This document shows positions 4,865 to 8,274 of a stretch of 8,274 nt of DNA, in pieces (position 1 is the stretch's first letter; each line of letters begins with the position of its first letter). This DNA is from Candidatus Heimdallarchaeota archaeon AB_125 (GTDB lineage: Archaea; Asgardarchaeota; Heimdallarchaeia; Heimdallarchaeales; Heimdallarchaeaceae). Made by a program: the position numbers and the translations under genes. The notes under the pieces are model-generated. The model searched no databases and was not told the origin of the DNA. It was given only the letters and a program-made list of their open reading frames with translations. The DNA lies in NCBI GenBank assembly GCA_001940755.1, contig MEHH01000110.1, forward strand, positions 1 to 8,274. The letters are read 5' to 3'.

Positions 4865-6307
4865 CTAAATGTCTACAGTATTGAAATTAGTTTTTTTATC
4901 TCTTTTATCTAAGTGGAATTTATCAATAAATTCAGAAGGAATACGTTTCAAAACCCTATAAGGATCTTCAAATATTCCTAATAGCTCCCAACCAATATCC
5001 AGTGATTCAAAGATTGATCTATCTTCATAATAATCTTGGTTGATGAATTTTTGTTCAAAGAGTTCAGCAAACTCTAGAGTCTTTCTATCAATGTCAGAGA
5101 GAGATTCATCTCCAACTACAGCTACAAGATCTCGCAAATCCTTACCTGTAGCATATAAAGCATATAACTGGTCTTGGACATATTTGTGATCGCTTCTTGT
5201 AGAACCTTGGCCAATTGTATCTTTCATGAGTCTAGAAAGAGAAGGTAACGGATTAAGTGGGGGATATAATCCTTTACGATTTAAACCAACATCTACATAC
5301 ACTTGTCCTTCTGTTATATAGCCAGTTAAGTCGGGTACAGGATGAGTTATATCGTAGTTTGGTAATGTTAAGATTGGTATTTGAGTAATTGATCCCTTCT
5401 TTCCATGTATTCTTCCTGCCCTTTCATAAATAGTAGAAAAATCTGAATACATGTAACCTGGATAACCTCTTCTACTTGGAACCTCGCTTCTTGCTGCTGC
5501 TACTTCCCGAAGAGACTCTGCATATGCGGTTATATCTGTAAGAATAACTAGTACTTGATAATCATGATCATAAGCCAGATGTTCTGCTGCTGTTAATGCT
5601 AAACGAGGTGTTAAAAGACGTTCAATAGCTGGATCATCTGCTAAGTTAAGGAAAAGAACCACTTTATCTAAAGCTCCTGTTTGTTCAAAATCGTCTCTGA
5701 AGAACCTGGCTTCGTCAGCTGTAATTCCCATTGCTGAAAAGATAACTGCGAACTCTTCTTCGGCTCCCAGAACCTTTGCTTGTCTAGCAATCTGAGCTGC
5801 TAACATGTTATGAGGAAGACCACTGCCACTGAACAAAGGTAGTTTTTGACCTCTTACAAGTGTCAACAAAGTATCAATTGTACTGATTCCTGTTTCTATG
5901 AATTCCTTAGGATATTGTCTTGCAGAAGGATTTATCGGAGATCCTGTAATGTCCAGAATTTTATCTGGTACAATCACACCTCCTCCATCAATTGGCTCCC
6001 CTCTACCATTAAAGACTCGTCCAAGCATCTCAGGACTAACACCAATTTTCATTGTTTCGCCAAGAAATCTACATGTAGTATCTTTTGTTTCAAGACCAGA
6101 AGTACCTTCAAAACACTGGATAACTGCAAGATCTTTTGAAACATCCAATACTTGCCCTCTTCTTCTTTCTCCTGTTGTTGTAGTAATCTCAACAATTTCA
6201 GCATAGGATACTCCCCCCATTCCTTGTAGATCTACAAACATCAAGGGTCCTGAAACTTCTGTAACTGTTTTAAATTCTCTAGTTTCATACTTTTCTTGTA
6301 TTGTCAT
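4865..6307 (-). CDS. atpB: A/V-type ATP synthase subunit B (non-catalytic nucleotide-binding subunit)
   Basis: A 480-residue subunit B of the archaeal A1Ao (V-type) ATP synthase, which alternates with subunit A in the A3B3 head on the cytoplasmic face of the membrane. The beta-barrel N-terminal domain spans about 1-80. The nucleotide-binding domain carries FSGSGLPHN (159-167) where the catalytic subunit has its P-loop, showing it is the non-catalytic type. YERAGR (294-299) and the alpha/beta family signature PPLNPLPSLS (349-358) follow, then the C-terminal helical domain. Length and motifs are normal for the family. Its ATG is 2 bases after the atpA stop, and the GGAGG ribosome binding site lies in the last atpA codons, so translation is probably coupled. 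Subunit D, which often follows atpB in archaeal operons, is absent: the convergent comB-like gene comes next. Confidence 0.97.
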   Translation of the reverse strand: MTIQEKYETREFKTVTEVSGPLMFVDLQGMGGVSYAEIVEITTTTGERRRGQVLDVSKDLAVIQCFEGTSGLETKDTTCRFLGETMKIGVSPEMLGRVFNGRGEPIDGGGVIVPDKILDITGSPINPSARQYPKEFIETGISTIDTLLTLVRGQKLPLFSGSGLPHNMLAAQIARQAKVLGAEEEFAVIFSAMGITADEARFFRDDFEQTGALDKVVLFLNLADDPAIERLLTPRLALTAAEHLAYDHDYQVLVILTDITAYAESLREVAAARSEVPSRRGYPGYMYSDFSTIYERAGRIHGKKGSITQIPILTLPNYDITHPVPDLTGYITEGQVYVDVGLNRKGLYPPLNPLPSLSRLMKDTIGQGSTRSDHKYVQDQLYALYATGKDLRDLVAVVGDESLSDIDRKTLEFAELFEQKFINQDYYEDRSIFESLDIGWELLGIFEDPYRVLKRIPSEFIDKFHLDKRDKKTNFNTVDI

Positions 6308-6309
6308 TT

Positions 6310-8097
6310 TTAATCCTCCACACCAAAATCATCAACTGTCAAACCATCTATTTCTTTCATCAATTGATTAAGACTTTCTTCAACTTCACTTCTATCTATA
6401 TATTTCATTCTTGCAATTCTAATTACTAGCTCGTTCTCAAATATGTCTGCTACCATTGCACCACGTTTGTAAAGATCTTGAGCTTTTTCATAAAATCGTA
6501 GAATTGTCTTCAGCATAAGATATTGTTTGTCTAAACCACAGAAACTATCTGTTTCATGAAATGCATTTTGTTGTAAGAAATCTTCTTTAAGCATTCTTGC
6601 TGTTTCAAGAATGATTTTTTCACTTGGAGGTAATGCATCAGGTCCAACTAGAGCTACAATATCTTGTAACTCTTTATCCTTTTGCAGTAGTGCCAGAGCT
6701 TCCGCTCTTAATCCAGGAAATTCAGCACTAACATTATCAGCATAATACTCCTCTAACGCAGACCAATAAAGAGTATAACTTAAAAGATAATCAATTGCAG
6801 GAAAATGCCTACGACTTGCTAAATCTTTGGATAAAGCCCAAAACACTTTGACAATTCTTAGTGTATTCTGTGTTACAGGCTCACTGAAATCTCCACCAGG
6901 AGGACTTACGGCACCAACTACTGTAATACTAGCTTCCCTTGGTTTAGAGCCAATTGTTAAAACACGACCTGCCCTCTCATAGTATTCTGCAATTCTTGAG
7001 GCAAGATAAGCTGGGAATGATTCTTCACCAGGCATTTCTTCTAATCTACCTGAAATTTCTCTCATAGCTTCTGCCCAACGCGATGTACTATCTGCCATCA
7101 TTGCTACATCATACCCCATGTCACGGAAGAATTCTGCTAGTGTGATACCAGTATAGACACTTGCTTCTCGAGCAGCAACTGGCATATTTGATGTATTAGC
7201 AATTAATACTGTACGATCCATTAAAGGACCTCCTGTATATGGGTCTACCAGTCTTGGGAACTCCCTAAGGACATCTGTCATCTCGTTTCCTCGTTCTCCA
7301 CACCCAACATAAACTACAATTTTAGCATCAGACCATTTTGCTAATTGATGTTGGCTAACAGTTTTACCTGTCCCAAATCCTCCAGGAATTGCGCCTGTTC
7401 CACCTTTAGCAATAGGTGCTATTGTATCAAAAATTCGTTGGCCTGTGATTAGAGGAACATTAGATGGTAACCTTTGATGATATGGTCTAGGTTGTCTCAC
7501 TGGCCATCTATGAAAGAATTTTAAATCTACTTTGTCGCCTGAAGGAGTAGTTATAGTGGCTGATAAATCATCTACGGTATAATCTCCCCTTTGTGCAATA
7601 AATTCTATTTTTCCTTGAATATTGGGAGGAACCATTAACTTGAAATCAACAGTTGGGGTTTCTGGAATTTCACCTAAAATATCTCCACCAACCACTTTAT
7701 CTCCTACTTTCAAACTAGGAGCAAAGTCCCACAATTTTTTATGATCTAAACCAGGAATTTCAATCCCTCTAGCAATGAAATCACCCGAGATTTCTTGGAT
7801 TACTGGTAGTGGTCTTTGAATTCCATCAAAAATTTGTCTCATCAAACCTGGTCCAAGTTCAACTGAAAGCGGGGCGTGTGTCAAATGGACAGGTTCTCCA
7901 GGTGTCAACCCCTCAGTGTTCTCATAAACCTGAATAGTTGCTAAATCGCCAGTAAGCCTAATAATTTCTCCTACTAACTTTTCCTCTCCTACTCTTGCTA
8001 CATCATATAGCTTAGATCCCCTCATATTAGAAGCTTGAACAACTGGTCCAGAGATTCTATCGATTAAACCGATTTGCTCAGTGTTAGCTGTAGTCAT
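6310..8097 (-). CDS. atpA: A/V-type ATP synthase subunit A (catalytic subunit)
   Basis: A 595-residue catalytic subunit that makes or hydrolyses ATP in the A3B3 head of the A1Ao ATP synthase. The N-terminal barrel (about 1-75) is followed by the non-homologous insertion specific to A/V-type A subunits (about 110-200, including LVGEIIRLTGD earlier at 41-51 and HRWPVRQPRPY at 196-206). Then come the P-loop GGFGTGKT (239-246), the catalytic-glutamate motif GCGERGNEM (265-273), MMADSTSRWAEAMREISGR (333-351), VSPPGGDFSEPV (397-408) and a helical C-terminal domain. The usual archaeal P-loop is GPFGSGKT, so the second and fifth positions differ here. No intein interrupts the P-loop region, unlike some archaeal homologues. 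It is first in a two-gene operon with atpB. No F, C or E subunit gene ends within the 177 bases upstream that are visible. Start: ATG at 8097, with no clear Shine-Dalgarno site. Confidence 0.97.
   Translation of the reverse strand: MTTANTEQIGLIDRISGPVVQASNMRGSKLYDVARVGEEKLVGEIIRLTGDLATIQVYENTEGLTPGEPVHLTHAPLSVELGPGLMRQIFDGIQRPLPVIQEISGDFIARGIEIPGLDHKKLWDFAPSLKVGDKVVGGDILGEIPETPTVDFKLMVPPNIQGKIEFIAQRGDYTVDDLSATITTPSGDKVDLKFFHRWPVRQPRPYHQRLPSNVPLITGQRIFDTIAPIAKGGTGAIPGGFGTGKTVSQHQLAKWSDAKIVVYVGCGERGNEMTDVLREFPRLVDPYTGGPLMDRTVLIANTSNMPVAAREASVYTGITLAEFFRDMGYDVAMMADSTSRWAEAMREISGRLEEMPGEESFPAYLASRIAEYYERAGRVLTIGSKPREASITVVGAVSPPGGDFSEPVTQNTLRIVKVFWALSKDLASRRHFPAIDYLLSYTLYWSALEEYYADNVSAEFPGLRAEALALLQKDKELQDIVALVGPDALPPSEKIILETARMLKEDFLQQNAFHETDSFCGLDKQYLMLKTILRFYEKAQDLYKRGAMVADIFENELVIRIARMKYIDRSEVEESLNQLMKEIDGLTVDDFGVED
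6315..6319 (-). promoter_or_regulatory. Shine-Dalgarno site of atpB inside the atpA 3' end
   Basis: GGAGG on the minus strand spans the last two sense codons of atpA (encoding E-D), with 7 bases to the atpB ATG. It is the strongest ribosome binding site in the window and points to coupled translation of the two subunits, which are needed in equal numbers. Confidence 0.7.
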
Positions 8098-8135
8098 CTT
8101 TCATACTCTCTGCTTGCAACCCAACTTAATGATTT

Positions 8136-8146
8136 CTTTTTTTAAG
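8136..8146 (-). promoter_or_regulatory. Putative TATA box of the atpAB operon
   Basis: On the minus strand CTTAAAAAAAG, preceded by AACAAAA, lies 39-49 bases upstream of the atpA ATG. This predicts a leader of about 18-20 bases. A promoter here supports atpAB being its own transcription unit. The flanking region (8098-8274) is A+T-rich, and no other certain feature is seen in it. Confidence 0.35.
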
Positions 8147-8274
8147 TTTTGTTAAATCTCTCTCTTTTATTCTCAGTAAGTCTTTTACAAAGAAGAGAGT
8201 AATTTTTTGAAGACTAATGGGTTAAAAGAGTTCTAATGATATTTCTGTAATGCTTGATTTACCAAACTTAAACC

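Noticed and set aside
5898..6206. Open frame of 102 codons on the plus strand opposite atpB (and the overlapping one at 5846-6139)
   Set aside because: Lies wholly antisense to the strongly conserved atpB coding region; composition is that of a shadow frame, with no promoter or ribosome binding site.
7360..7383. Possible intein at the subunit A P-loop, as in some archaeal homologues
   Set aside because: The P-loop region is continuous in frame, the protein is of normal length, and no splicing-domain motifs are present.
8122..8146. ACTTAA...TTAAGT inverted arms upstream of atpA
   Set aside because: Short arms made almost entirely of A/T with a long spacer; expected by chance in this composition.
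1..8274. CRISPR array, insertion sequence, integrase or attachment-site remnants, including at the tRNA 3' end
   Set aside because: No regularly spaced repeats, no transposase or integrase motifs, and no second copy of the tRNA 3' end within the window.

Overview
The window is ordinary-looking, A+T-rich archaeal chromosome. The archaeal assignment rests on three things: an archaeal-type TFE transcription factor (TFIIE-alpha homologue), the catalytic A and non-catalytic B subunits of an A/V-type ATP synthase, and TATA-like boxes placed so that most transcripts would be leaderless or have very short leaders. The phylum cannot be fixed by reading alone. Nitrososphaerota (Thaumarchaeota), Bathyarchaeia-like lineages and Asgard archaea all seem possible.

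Layout, left to right: an M24 metallopeptidase (-), divergent from TFE (+). TFE converges on a DNA-alkylation-repair (AlkD-like HEAT) protein (-). That gene is divergent from a 182-residue VOC-fold protein resembling the catalytic half of 4-hydroxyphenylpyruvate dioxygenase (+), which is followed in the same direction by a flavin-reductase-like FMN-binding protein (+). Next come a tRNA-Pro(CGG) with encoded CCA (-), a ComB-type 2-phosphosulfolactate phosphatase (+), and the convergent atpA-atpB pair (-). The genes are tightly packed, with gaps of about 2 to 180 bases, and mostly look like separate one-gene transcription units. atpA-atpB is the only clear operon: a 2-base gap, with the atpB ribosome binding site inside the last codons of atpA.

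There is no mobile element, CRISPR array, phage gene or defence locus, and no obvious undescribed multi-gene system. The points most worth a second look are small-scale: an atpAB pair without its usual partner subunit genes, a non-standard P-loop in subunit A, a TFE with an acidic N-terminal tail and an unusual zinc-ligand spacing, a half-length HPPD-like protein, perfect palindromes at three promoters, and gene ends packed so closely that convergent transcripts must overlap.
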